From Adineta ricciae (Eukaryota; Rotifera; Eurotatoria; Adinetida; Adinetidae), in NCBI GenBank assembly GCA_905250025.1, contig CAJNOJ010000260.1, positions 78,188 to 142,187 on the forward strand: a stretch of 64,000 bases of DNA, given 5' to 3'. The position numbers and the translations under genes were made by a program. Positions 11,184-21,443 of this stretch are shown here, piece after piece (within the stretch, counting starts at the first letter, position 1; each line of letters opens with the position of its first letter). The notes below the pieces were generated by a model that did no database searches, was not told the origin of the DNA, and saw only the letters and a program-made list of their open reading frames with translations.

Positions 11184-11549
11184 AAGAGAACAGTGTCTGA
11201 TATAATCGACAATGACTATGTAAGGACTTAAGCCTGTATCATTGTTCACAGCTCTGTTTGCATAGTCGGTGAAAGAAATATAACTCAAAAGAGATGCTAA
11301 GAGAACTCCAACGCTATGTTGCCGTATATGTTATGACAAACTTCGACGGAAGACGTATATGCGTTGATGGAACTACCCTTTATTTATCTATTTCTCTTGA
11401 ATAGCATAATTCCTGTGTTATATACTCGTCCACAGAAGGAAACGATAGAAAACATTGCTTCATAGTACATCATTATACGGTGAAATGATAAGATTTGTGG
11501 GGATAATTCATTAGAAAAGAAAAGCCAAAAGGGCAGCTAGCAACCGTAT

Positions 11550-11728
11550 GGTGAGGGTGAGGGTGAGGGACGTAGGATACCTTCAGGTAGGATTCGACAT
11601 TTTCTTGAGCGGATTCGTTTCAGCGTAGGTTCTAATCAAACCAACACTGGTTCCAAGTACAACTTGATGAGGTCTATCGGTTCCAATTATAAAATATTTT
11701 CATCCAACCCACACCCACACTCACCCTC
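11550..11728. repeat. Segment flanked by inverted telomere-like arms
   Basis: The left arm is GGTGAGGGTGAGGGTGAGGG (11550-11569). The right arm (11706-11728) is CCC-rich and reads GAGGGTGAGTGTGGGTGTGG on the minus strand. The 136 bp between them match 39205-39350 of block C in the opposite orientation. The arms are absent or eroded in C. This looks like a flipped or transposed segment whose breakpoints coincide with telomere-like repeats. Confidence 0.6.
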
Positions 11729-11739
11729 AAGATTGTGGG

Positions 11740-12005
11740 GGTCGACCAGTGACGATAAGTACTTTGGAGATTATCGGTTCGGCAAACGAGAAGGACGTAG
11801 GACGTACGTCTGGTCTAACGGAAACAAATATGTCGAAGCTTGGCTAAATAATGAACGTATAGAGATGGGTTTGCTCTATTTTGTTGATGGCGATCGCTAT
11901 GAAGGGAGATTTCTGAAAGATGAACGATATGAAAACAGCACTTAATATTATAACGGTAAAATCAGGCGAACAGGTGTATGGCAGTACGGAAACCTTGTCG
12001 CTTAA
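11740..12005 (+). pseudogene. MORN-repeat gene relic
   Basis: The frame encodes MORN-type motifs: YFGDYRFGKREGRRTY, then MGLLYFVDGDRYEGRF. A TAA at 11943-11945 interrupts it, after which the same frame resumes with YYNGKIRRTGVWQYGN to a second stop at 12003-12005. MORN repeats usually bind membranes or act as scaffolds. The 5' part is cut off by the telomere-flanked segment. The block C copy has the same internal TAA, so the loss predates the split of the two versions. Confidence 0.6.
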
Positions 12006-12276
12006 GAAAAGTTTCATTTTGATAATGCTCACACTTTATAAATGTGCTAACGTATTCGTTATTAAGATAAAAGAAATAGAATGATTTCTCTCGTGTATGC
12101 ATGTCTAATGACGCGCTTAGTCATTTTTCTCAGCTGAAATAGTATTCTTTATGTGATCTTGAACATTTCGACAATAGATAGAAATTGATCGATATCAAAT
12201 ATGCTATCGTACACAAAAAAGTTCGTATTGTAAACAAGTTAATTCTGACAAAGATAAGATCAGAATCAAAAGTATA

Positions 12277-14428
12277 CTATTCGTTTAGGCTTTTAATGAT
12301 AATTTCGGCATTTGGTTCCAGCTCTTTCAGCAATTTCCATGCGCCATTTTTTGGCATACCCATATCATTCCAATCGTCCAAAAACGCATCCACTGCTTGT
12401 TTATGAGGATCAAGTGGCTGCAGTACTGCAAACTCGGCACGAATAATCAGTTTCCCATAGTATAGAGTTTTCTTTCGCATGTCCTTACGATTACCAGCGT
12501 TGCTGACATACATGGTTTTATACCGATCACGTAGCATTTTATACAAATGCACGGATAACCAATGAAACTGATGTAGTTGATACGGTGGTTTACTAGCATC
12601 AACTAACCATCGTTCAGCCTGCATTATCCACAGTGAGCATGACTGAGGTGTGCTGAAGCCAAGCATCGATTGAAGGTTAGCCACTAGTTGATCATAACGT
12701 CGACGTAGAGGAGCAATTTTTTCATTTGATAGTGGCAGTAAACTGATATCTGCAGTTAATGGAACGTCTCGTTCAAAGGTCGACTCGGGTGAGCAGCGTT
12801 CACAACGACAGGTAAATCCACGCGCCGACAAAATTCGCTGACGTTCGTCTCGAGGCAGATATCCATCGGATAGATATGATATGCATATCTCGTCTCCTGA
12901 TAAACGAAAAAGAGTAGGATAATGAGTAGTACTAAAAATTACTCTTTCAAATCACCTTCAGTGACATCTCGTACAGTCTCAACTTTTTGCTTAGTTGTGC
13001 CGGAAATTTTGCTGATAGTTGCGCTGGGACAACAACTATGATTGAACAAGGATGTTCTTACACCAAGTTTTAGTAAGTATTTTCGATTCAGCATGGTTGA
13101 ATCTACTGCTTCTCCTCGAAACACATTCGTCGCCACCTTTTCGTGAGCTAGTTGCCACATTTCATGTGAATAAAGAGAAGGATAAGGTGATGTTTCTCGG
13201 GCAAACCGCCCTGAGGGTTGTTGTGGTGACAATAAATCAAAATATTCTTTATTTTCAAGCACTTGTAATACCAGTGGCTCAGCAGCGTGAAGTAAATATC
13301 CTTCGTTATGCGCTCTAAAACCAGTGACCGGAGAGGAAGAAGTCACAAGTGGTGTATCGTGCATGATACATGTCATCGCTGGTATATTGCAGCGTGCTCG
13401 ATATCCTCTTCCTTTATTTTCAATTGATACAACTTCCAGATAATTTTGCCACGCTGGTGTTTCGTCTGAAATTATGATACGAACATAGAAAGATAGTACA
13501 TGTTACTTTCTTGAGTACCTGTTTGTGTTTGCGTTGAAGGTTTCAAAATATCTGCTTTCGCTACCATTACCGTTGTCCTACAAAGGTAAAGCTCATCCTC
13601 GTCAAAACCTTTTCCACCAGGACGAAAAGATAACGCTTACGGCTCGGTATTTTCGATTGTTATTCCTTGTATTTGTCGATAGAAGATGTTATTTTCTTCT
13701 CTGGATTCGTTCGTAGCGTGCTGACGGTACTTAGGATCCGATGAGTAATAACCTGTTTCTGGTTCGTCCGAATCATTCAGATCGTTGAGTTCATTAAAGT
13801 AACAATAGTGTAGTTCTTCAGGAAAATATCTCTTCAATAATTTACGAAATATTTTGATAACAAATTCTGAGCACATTGGATGCCAAACTTGTGCCCAAGC
13901 CTTTTTGAAATGATGGGCATAGAGCGGCAAAGTAATATTTTCGATCGCAATCGCAATAGGTGGTTCAATGGAAGCAGCCTCTGAATGCGATACGTCGCTC
14001 ATTCCAATTAATCTTTGTAGTTCATCTTCTGATAAAGAATAATTCATCTGCTCTGCCAATCCTCGCACTTTTTTCAAGCTCTTGTCGTAGACAATCGATT
14101 TTTCTTCTTCAGTCAAAACATAACACGCCTTCCCGTAAAGTTTCTTCGCTAAATTTGTACGCCAAGTAGCAGAAAACGAATCATCCGTATCGCCTTTGAT
14201 GAAATTGAACTGATCGGTTAAATGAATTAATTTCATATCGGTAACAACTGGATGATGTTCTGTAACTATTGGCAGAAATTCACCAGTAGTATCGTTCCTA
14301 TTCACCACCATACGCATGCTGTCCGTTTGATGCTCCAAAAAATACGCATAAACCGCTTGCAAAAATAATTTCCATTTGTTCTCGTCTGTTATTCGATTAA
14401 ATACGAATATACCAGTATCGTAGGTCAT
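12277..14428 (-). CDS. SET-domain (SMYD-like) protein methyltransferase
   Basis: Four exons: 13641-14428, 13519-13577, 12956-13465 and 12277-12896. The introns of 63, 53 and 59 bp have GTAAGC/TAG, GTACTC/CAG and GTGATT/CAG borders, and all phases fit, giving 658 residues. The SET core starts with GRGYRARCNIPA (about 302-313). NHSC lies at 424-427, the strand ICISY at 456-460 and the post-SET cysteines (CRCERC) at 482, 484 and 487. A C-terminal helical part follows, as in SMYD proteins. The usual MYND zinc finger is not seen; instead a 262-residue N-terminal region of unknown fold precedes the SET domain. It probably transfers methyl from SAM to protein lysines. ATG 14428 is chosen because it is the first start shared by both versions that fits the conserved frame. 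The last two exons are the most secure part. Confidence 0.75.
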
Positions 14429-14803
14429 AATCGATTTGTGTTGGAAGTTGGATGGATAATGTAGTGATTTGCAAAATGCTGCAGAAAAAGAAATTTGCTG
14501 GCCATGATATAGGACACTACTGGGGATTTTTCGAGAGAGCATAGAGAACGAGAATGACAAGTTGTGCACACTTTGACGCAAGATAAAGAAAAGAAACACA
14601 AAACTCATTGATTTTTTTTTCCAGCCAGGTAATGTTGAAAGCGAATAACACCTACGATGTCTTTTGTCCAAATAGAAACCATCTGTGAAAATTTAGAAAA
14701 AGGTCGATAAAAGAACCAACATCGCCATATATTTTTTATTATTACAGAAGACAACAAACTACATGTATATTTACACAAAAATTTACAACGAATTGAGATA
14801 TGT

Positions 14804-17104
14804 CTAAGTGTATTTAACATTGAAGCGCTTAGTTAATGCTAAGCAGCTGCAGATCATCAAATAACGTCCCTCCATAATTGCTAATTCTCCCCATAGATAT
14901 TGCTTATTCATTGATTCTTGATTTTTATGTAAATTATTCAATTTTTCACGTAATCTTTCGATATCGAAAAGACCTTTCAATTGATTCACATCGTTTGAAT
15001 TGAATGTATCCTGAATGTATTGATAAATTTTCGATTTTGGATTGAGTAAAGATGGTGGTGAAGCAAACGGATGTTTCTCTCTTCGATAAACTTGTTCCGT
15101 AATATATGGCCGCGCCACTTCTTTCAAAATATATTTTTCAACAATCGAACCATTTTGCAGTTTCAATTTCATTTTCGTTGGTAAACGGTTCACGTAATCA
15201 ACCAAGTAGTGATCAAGGAACGCTAAACGTCCTTCAACTGAATGAGCCATTTCTGCCGTGTCACCATAAGCTTTCAGAAGAATATTTAACAGAATTGTTT
15301 TCATCATCATGTATTGACTTGAATGTACACGTGAAATTTCATATTTCATCATTTGTTGTCTGATATGATAATCATAAAGTGTAGAGTCATTGAGATAAAA
15401 ACTATTCAAATGAAAATGCTCGTATTTCTCTTTGAGATTGTCAGCAAAAATGCCATGCCATGCAAACATTAATGAACGTTCTTGAGCTGGAAAATAGCCC
15501 ATTGTCTGAATGCAGTCTGCTTCTCGATCTCGACAATCGAGACTATCCATTGCGCTTAGAATATTTCGCGATAACGATTCGACAATTTTTTCACGTTGCT
15601 CATCAGTCGTCGAGTGAAAGACGGATGGATCATTCGGAAGATCGTATGATAGATAATCTTGACGAAATGGAACATAGCTAAAAGATGGGAAGTACCGCGA
15701 TCAGTCAATAGAAGAGACTTTGTAGAACATACCCAGAAAAGATTTCGTCACTTCCTTCACCAGTTAGAACCACTTTTCCATGGTTCTCTTGAACTATTTT
15801 GGATAAAATATATTTTCCCACTGGACTCGTTGCCATTAGCGGATATTCATATTGACAAACAAAATCATCGAAATGTTCAGCTAATTGATCATGCGTTATT
15901 TCCACGATGTGCTGCGTGGTTTTGTTCGAGCCAAAATGTTTGTTCGTTTCAATACACAAACTTTGCTCATTGAAATCAACATGTTCTTTGAATGCAATGG
16001 AATATGTGTCGATCGGTTGATCTGTCAGCGTCGTTGCAATACCTAAGACAGCCGAAGAGTCTAGGCCACCCGAGAGGAACACACCGACTTTGACATCAGC
16101 TCGCATACGAAGACGAACTGCATTCAAAAGGTGTTCATGTACACCATCGATCATTTCCCTTTCAGTACGTTCATCATTCTTTTCCTCTTCACGAGTGATG
16201 TATGACATTTCATAGTATCTCGACAGATGCACTGTACCATTTTCTGTTGCGATTAACAGATGAGCAGGCGGAACTTGTTGGATATTTTTGAAAACAGTTT
16301 GCAAACTACGCATTTGCCCAACGTTATAAATAACCTCTTCATTCCAAACAGCTGGTACTCTAAACGGAAACAGAGAATGTAGATTGACTATTTCATCGTG
16401 TGCATGACAGAATAGATAGATATTACCCAAATGCAAACAAAGCTTTGATTTCTGAAGCAAATAGTAGTTTATTATCGTAATACGTGTAATACAATGGTTT
16501 GATGCCAAAACGATCTCGAACAGCGATGAATATCTGTATTCAAAGACAACAAATCATATCAAGTGTGGCAAGAAAATCCACGTACTTTTCTTTCGTCGTC
16601 ATACATTGTTATTGCGAACTCCCCACGAAGATATTTTGGAAATTCGAGACCGTACTTTCGATATAAATATAGGGCTATTTCACTATCACTTTCACTGAGA
16701 AATTGGTATTCATCTTGTTCAATGCCTTGCCGACGAATTCGATCATGATCGTACAATTCGCCATTCATGGAGAGATGTAGCTTCTGGTCGAAAGAGTGCA
16801 GTGGTTGTCGACCACGGTCGCTTAAATCAATGATTGATAAACGAGTATGACCGAGACCGACCGTTTTCTCTTCATTTTGCCATAACGATGGCGCTCCATC
16901 CGGACCACGATGTTTCAAGGTATTTAGACCGTTCAGCAACGATCGATAGTCGTCATTTGAACGAATACTTGGAGTTGGTGAATTATAGAAGTAGGAAAGA
17001 ACGCCACAATTTAATCGAGCCGTTTGATGGAATTGACGGTGAATAGTGAGATCGAACCATCGCTGTTGTGGTCGGTTTATTCGAGCGAATGTACGCAAAA
17101 TCAT
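14804..17104 (-). CDS. Asparagine synthetase (glutamine-hydrolysing), probably mitochondrial
   Basis: Four exons: 16586-17104, 16427-16533, 15733-16359 and 14804-15677. Introns are 52, 67 and 55 bp; all phases agree, giving 708 residues. It makes asparagine from aspartate, ATP and glutamine. The N-terminal class II amidotransferase domain has CGVLSYF (Cys33), LKHRGPDG and NGELYDH, then [11 protein letters not shown]. The synthetase domain has the PP-loop [10 protein letters not shown] (305-310), [13 protein letters not shown] and [12 protein letters not shown]. The nucleophile Cys must be residue 1 of the mature protein, yet 32 residues precede it; these are Arg-rich with one acidic residue, like a mitochondrial presequence with Arg at -3 (TARLN then C). 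An upstream ATG at 17170 is possible but would add acidic residues. The domain style resembles bacterial AsnB; transfer is possible but untested. Confidence 0.88.
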
Positions 17105-17509
17105 TACAGTCGACTTATTACGTCTGAACAGAGAATGACAAAATATATACGTGTCCAATTCATTAGTCACGCGTTCCTATTGGTGCCGATAATATGATGT
17201 AGGAGTGTGTCCAGAAGAAAAAGAATAAACCGGCATAAAAGTGCATTTGAATAACCTTTTGAACTATTTGATCATTGTCTAGCTTAAAATAAGGATATAG
17301 GGCAGACAGCCAAAAGAAAGATATCCAATTACCATGGCGTATTCTCATGCTTTTGACCACTGCTCTATTTAGTTTTGTGTTCATATCTTGAACATTCTTT
17401 CGAAAGCCTCATCACTGTAAGATATGAAAGCATGTCAGTTTATTTCGAGATTAGTTGAAAATAAAGTATAGTTTCTAGATTAGATAGTTTTCAAAAATAA
17501 AACAAAGAG
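17105..17509. other. Intergenic region
   Basis: The 5' flank of the asparagine synthetase gene and 3' flank of the Cys-rich gene. A 73-residue minus-strand frame here is disrupted in block C and is not counted as a gene. Confidence 0.6.
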
Positions 17510-18274
17510 TTAACTTCTTGTGCAACTGTAAATAGGAACATATTGCCCCTCTGTGCAATTCATCACTTTCGCTTGTACACACGAATTACAATCGTAGAGT
17601 CGTGTTACATTTGAACATACTCCACTGTTGCAACTACTGCATGAAGTATAACGTAAGTCAGGTGCATAGGTTCCTGCTGGACATGGCTTAGGGCATAATT
17701 TTGGATCCTGACACATGTATCCTGGAGGACAAGGGTAACAACGAGTGGAATTTAAATACGTTGTATAATAACCAGTTGAGCAAGTTGAACAAACCGTTTG
17801 ACCATCGCTAGAGTAAGTTCCGATTGGACATGGGATCGGTACTTGATTCACTTGAGGGCATTGGTAGCCTGCAGGGCATAGTAAACATGCCGATCCGCCG
17901 CGAACAGATGAATAGTATCCAAGTGAACATTTACTACATGCTGTAGCACCTTCACCTGACACTTCTCCACGATTACATCGAATAGGTTCTTGGTCTCGTC
18001 GCGGACAGAAATACCCTTTAGGGCACTTTTTACATTCTTCCGATCCACCATAGGATGAATAATATCCTTGAGAACAAACGGAACATACTGTCGATTTCCA
18101 GTCGGATGCAATTTCGCCAGCGGGACAGATATATTGGTTAACACCATTCGGACAGTAGTAACCAGGTGAACAAGGATAGCATTTGCCTTGGTATTGATAA
18201 TAACCGCTGCTACAACTTTGTGCTGATACGAATCCACAAACTAAGGGGAATACGGCAAAAATGAAAGAATTCAT
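17510..18274 (-). CDS. Secreted Cys-rich protein with ephrin-receptor-like repeats (254 aa)
   Basis: The single-exon frame starts at ATG 18274, which is the start shared with block C (the longer frame upstream is not conserved). A signal peptide, MNSFIFAVFPLVCGFVSA, precedes the mature QSCSSGYYQ. At least five modules of about 40 residues follow, each with C-x2-C-x2-GYY/GYF and CPAG or CP-GTY signatures, typical of ephrin-receptor-like/GCC2-GCC3 repeats. There is no membrane anchor, so an extracellular structural or recognition role is inferred. Both versions are intact. The same module type appears once in the membrane protein at 2087-4912. Confidence 0.8.
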   Translation of the reverse strand: MNSFIFAVFPLVCGFVSAQSCSSGYYQYQGKCYPCSPGYYCPNGVNQYICPAGEIASDWKSTVCSVCSQGYYSSYGGSEECKKCPKGYFCPRRDQEPIRCNRGEVSGEGATACSKCSLGYYSSVRGGSACLLCPAGYQCPQVNQVPIPCPIGTYSSDGQTVCSTCSTGYYTTYLNSTRCYPCPPGYMCQDPKLCPKPCPAGTYAPDLRYTSCSSCNSGVCSNVTRLYDCNSCVQAKVMNCTEGQYVPIYSCTRS

Positions 18275-19260
18275 TTGGAAATCCTGTTTGAAAAGTAAGG
18301 TAATGTATGAGCTGACAAACATATTTATAGGAAGAGTATCATCATAGAAACAGCTTTGTGTATTCGAGGAAGAAACTCCGCGTTGGAAAAGGTCTTTTTC
18401 CGTCTTGAGTTTCAAGACGTTGATATTCATTCATGGTGGAGAACGAAGATTTTTTTTGCCAATTAATATAAAAGGAAACGCATATGTGAAATTGTTTTTA
18501 TGAACACCATGCGAGCGCACGATTGTGCGTCATAGGCATCAGTTGGAACTTTCTCAAAATGTTATTTCCATATGCAATTCTGAATTATTAGTAGAATAAG
18601 ATTTCAAATACTACATAACCTCATGTCATATTCTCTTCTTCATCAATAAAATTTCTTCACGAGAAAACTTAGCTCAATGAGGTAAACTACGCAACTTCTG
18701 AAACTATGTATTGATCAAATGTTTGCCATATCTGTAACACTATCTCTAGATAATTTAAATAACTGTTCTACGCGACAAGAATATGGTCTATAATAGTATT
18801 GTAGGAGATAGGATATGAAATTAAGTAACGCCTAACATTCTTCTTCAAACTCACACTATATTGACGATGAAGATTCAAATAAATAGCAACCGACATTCAC
18901 TTACTTGAAGTTTTTCTCGATATATAAGATAACCGAGCAAATGCTTAGCTTTATTAAGTTTACATTTACGTGTCTATGAAAAAAAAATTGTGTTATTGGA
19001 CTATGAAATTAATCTCTCCGGTTACGTTCGCTTTTCGTTAAAGATTAGTGTGCGCCGACCTGAGTAAAGCACATGATATATACAGGTATTCGCTCCTGTC
19101 TAAGCCAGCTATGTCATCAGTCGAAATTTGACTATATTCAGAGCTTCATAGAGTACTAATCATATAGCATTGATAAAACTAATGCTGACTCAATCGAGTA
19201 GTTGGATTCAAACGGAACATGAGCATTAGAGCGTTTCGATAATCTACAAGAGAAAAATCG
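18275..19260. other. Divergent intergenic region
   Basis: Lies between the divergently transcribed Cys-rich gene (minus) and transporter gene (plus), and presumably holds both promoters. It aligns only in patches with 46244-47330, with several indels. No gene is seen. Confidence 0.6.
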
Positions 19261-19261
19261 A

Positions 19262-19301
19262 TTATATATATATACGATTTGCTTTTCGCCGGTGAGGCGA
19301 A
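19262..19301 (+). promoter_or_regulatory. TATA-like stretch and 5' leader hairpin of the transporter gene
   Basis: An alternating TA run (TTATATATATATA, about 19262-19274) lies 53 bp before the ATG at 19327. It is followed by a perfect 6-bp stem, TTCGCC-GGTGA-GGCGAA (19285-19301). Both are kept at 47331-47370 with a changed loop (GGCGA). The positions fit a TATA box and a very short leader; the hairpin role is unknown. Confidence 0.45.
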
Positions 19302-19326
19302 GGCCGACATTATTGTTTGAGTTTGA

Positions 19327-20709
19327 ATGTCGATATTATATAATTCACAAAAATATACTACAAGTGTTGAAGAAAAGAAACTTCAAAGTATTTATGAAAC
19401 ATATGATCAATTCCAGAAGCTTCTCATTCTGTTCAATATTTGTGCACTTGCTATTTTCTCTGTCTTTGATGAGCTTGTTTATCTTCCGGCGTTACCGGAA
19501 ACCATCAAAGATTTCAATACAACAGAAACAATGGGATTGCTAACGATCAGTATGTATTTGTTTGGATTAGCACTTTCCAGTCTGCTCTGGGGAGCATTAT
19601 CAGACTACTACGGACGAAAACCAATAATGATATTTGCACTTGTTTGTCTCATTTTTTCTGGCCTTGGGTGTTATTTATCACCAAATATCTACGTGTTTAT
19701 AATTTTTCGTGCGTTACAGGGATGTCTAGTATCTGCATCAGTAGTTGTAGCACAAGGAACCATAGCTGATGTATATGACCAAAATCATCGTGGTGAAATT
19801 TATGGAATATTCTATGGATGCAGTTCTTTGTCAGGACTGACTGGGCCCGTGTTTGGTGGTGAAATATCTCAAAGATATGGTTGGAGATCTACGTTTATAT
19901 TTACTACAATATTGGTGACAGTTCTGCTTATAATTTACGTGTTATCAGTACCAGAAACACACCAATACATGGTGACACGTAAATATCTTGATGAAAAAGG
20001 TGTAAAATTACTCGAGTGTGATCAATCACAGGAACCAAAATTAATCAATCCATGTTTGCCATTATGTTATTTGAATCATTGTTCAATTTTACCCTATCTT
20101 CTACCGCTTGTTGCTGGAATGTTAGCATTTAAGTGCTGTAGTGTAATGCTAACAACCACGATGTCTTTACCGCCATATTCGCTGTCTGAAAGCGCAGTTG
20201 GCATGCTATACATTCCTCTGGGAATAGCCTATCTATTAGGTAGTGTAGTTGGAGGAGACTTGGCAGATTATGTAGCACGAAGATCGTTTCGAATCTCGAA
20301 GATTCTTGAAGGACGAATGATACCAGGACTCTTGCTTTCTCTGACAACTATTATTGGTCTACTGCTTTTTGGGTGGACTATAGGAAAAGTTCCACATGCA
20401 ATTATACCCTTAACTGGACAAGTTCTTGCTGTCTTCGGTGGATCAACAACTCGACCGGGGATTCTTTCGTATCTTACAAGCAAATATCAAGAAAATTCAG
20501 GCAGTGTTAGTTCATTAGCGTATTCTTTTCAATATTTGGTTGCGTCAATCGTTGTTTCGTTCATTGCTCCAACTATCGAAATAATACACAGTGGTCCGTT
20601 TTTCACGATCTTAGCTATTGTCAGTTTATCAACAACGATTATTGCATTTGTATCCATCTATGAAAAGTTTCGTTCAGATCAAAATTCTGAAATGCAATCG
20701 CTCTTATAA
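19327..20709 (+). CDS. MFS drug:H+ antiporter-type transporter (460 aa)
   Basis: An intronless 460-residue integral membrane protein with about 12 hydrophobic spans. The loop between helices 2 and 3 has the MFS signature GALSDYYGRKP. Helix 4 (FRALQGCLVSASVVVAQG) and helix 5 (SSLSGLTGPVFGG) carry the RALQG and GP-GG elements of the DHA1 (12-spanner multidrug/polyamine) group. It is expected to export or import small molecules by proton exchange at the plasma membrane; the substrate is not predictable. ATG 19327 is the start conserved in both versions. DHA1 proteins of this look are commonest in fungi and bacteria, and the lack of introns among intron-bearing neighbours makes horizontal acquisition possible. 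Both copies are intact. Confidence 0.82.
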   Translation: MSILYNSQKYTTSVEEKKLQSIYETYDQFQKLLILFNICALAIFSVFDELVYLPALPETIKDFNTTETMGLLTISMYLFGLALSSLLWGALSDYYGRKPIMIFALVCLIFSGLGCYLSPNIYVFIIFRALQGCLVSASVVVAQGTIADVYDQNHRGEIYGIFYGCSSLSGLTGPVFGGEISQRYGWRSTFIFTTILVTVLLIIYVLSVPETHQYMVTRKYLDEKGVKLLECDQSQEPKLINPCLPLCYLNHCSILPYLLPLVAGMLAFKCCSVMLTTTMSLPPYSLSESAVGMLYIPLGIAYLLGSVVGGDLADYVARRSFRISKILEGRMIPGLLLSLTTIIGLLLFGWTIGKVPHAIIPLTGQVLAVFGGSTTRPGILSYLTSKYQENSGSVSSLAYSFQYLVASIVVSFIAPTIEIIHSGPFFTILAIVSLSTTIIAFVSIYEKFRSDQNSEMQSLL

Positions 20710-21443
20710 TGTTATTTACCTAGTATATTTTTTGTTCGTTAATAGTATCATATATATGAAATAAACGACATCATTGTGTGCTCATTCATGACGCACGTGT
20801 ACAAAGTAGACATGTATGCAAGGATATCGAGTGAAGCAATAAGGAGAAAGGTTTCATGACTTAAGTTCGAATCAATGCACATTTTTATCTTTATAAAAGT
20901 CCGACGAACAACAGCTAGAAGCAGATTTCGGCAAAGGAAGACTTTTATGCCATGACAACTTTCATAAACTAAACGTATAAAGGCAATGCAAGTGTTTGCA
21001 TCGATGTGGAAATATTGTGACATGTTCTCAAGTACAATGCTTTAACACGTTCTGAGGATTATCAATTATTCGAAACGAATTGCAAGGTTCACAATCGGCA
21101 CATATGCGATTGTGAAGTTGACAATTAGACATTGTACTATTCCTGAGGTTGTTTATAGTCGAGATGTTAACAGTTCGCAATCATTAGAAAACACGAATGA
21201 CATTATTTTATTGCTACTGTTTCAAGAAATGAAAAAAATAATATTCTATCATGTACGGTAACAAATAATGTCATGTTGTGGTCAGCATCCATCATCATGA
21301 TGAAAATAGCAGGATTTTGATAGTAGAATAGAATGATGCGAGTCATCTGCGTATTGGACTTGCGAACAAATGCATACATGGCTAGAAACAGAGTTTTGGA
21401 TAGAGAAAAAAAAACATTTGACTAAGCGTACCGAAAATAAAAA
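20710..21443. other. Intergenic region between convergent genes
   Basis: The 3' flanks of the transporter (plus) and ceramide synthase (minus). Collinear with 48779-49511 with small indels. No gene is seen. Confidence 0.6.

Larger units (their letters stand above)
10215..11549. other. Gene-free region with two inverted-repeat elements
   Basis: Block-B-specific sequence upstream of the tandem-domain gene. Apart from the elements at 10321-10454 and 10917-11183 I see no gene. Confidence 0.5.

Noticed and set aside
17163-17384. 73-residue minus-strand frame with a hydrophobic C-terminal half
   Set aside because: The block C equivalent has deletions that break the frame, and there is no domain.
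19261-19275. TA-rich run as a microsatellite
   Set aside because: Short, same position in both copies and at promoter distance from an ATG; a TATA-like element is more likely.
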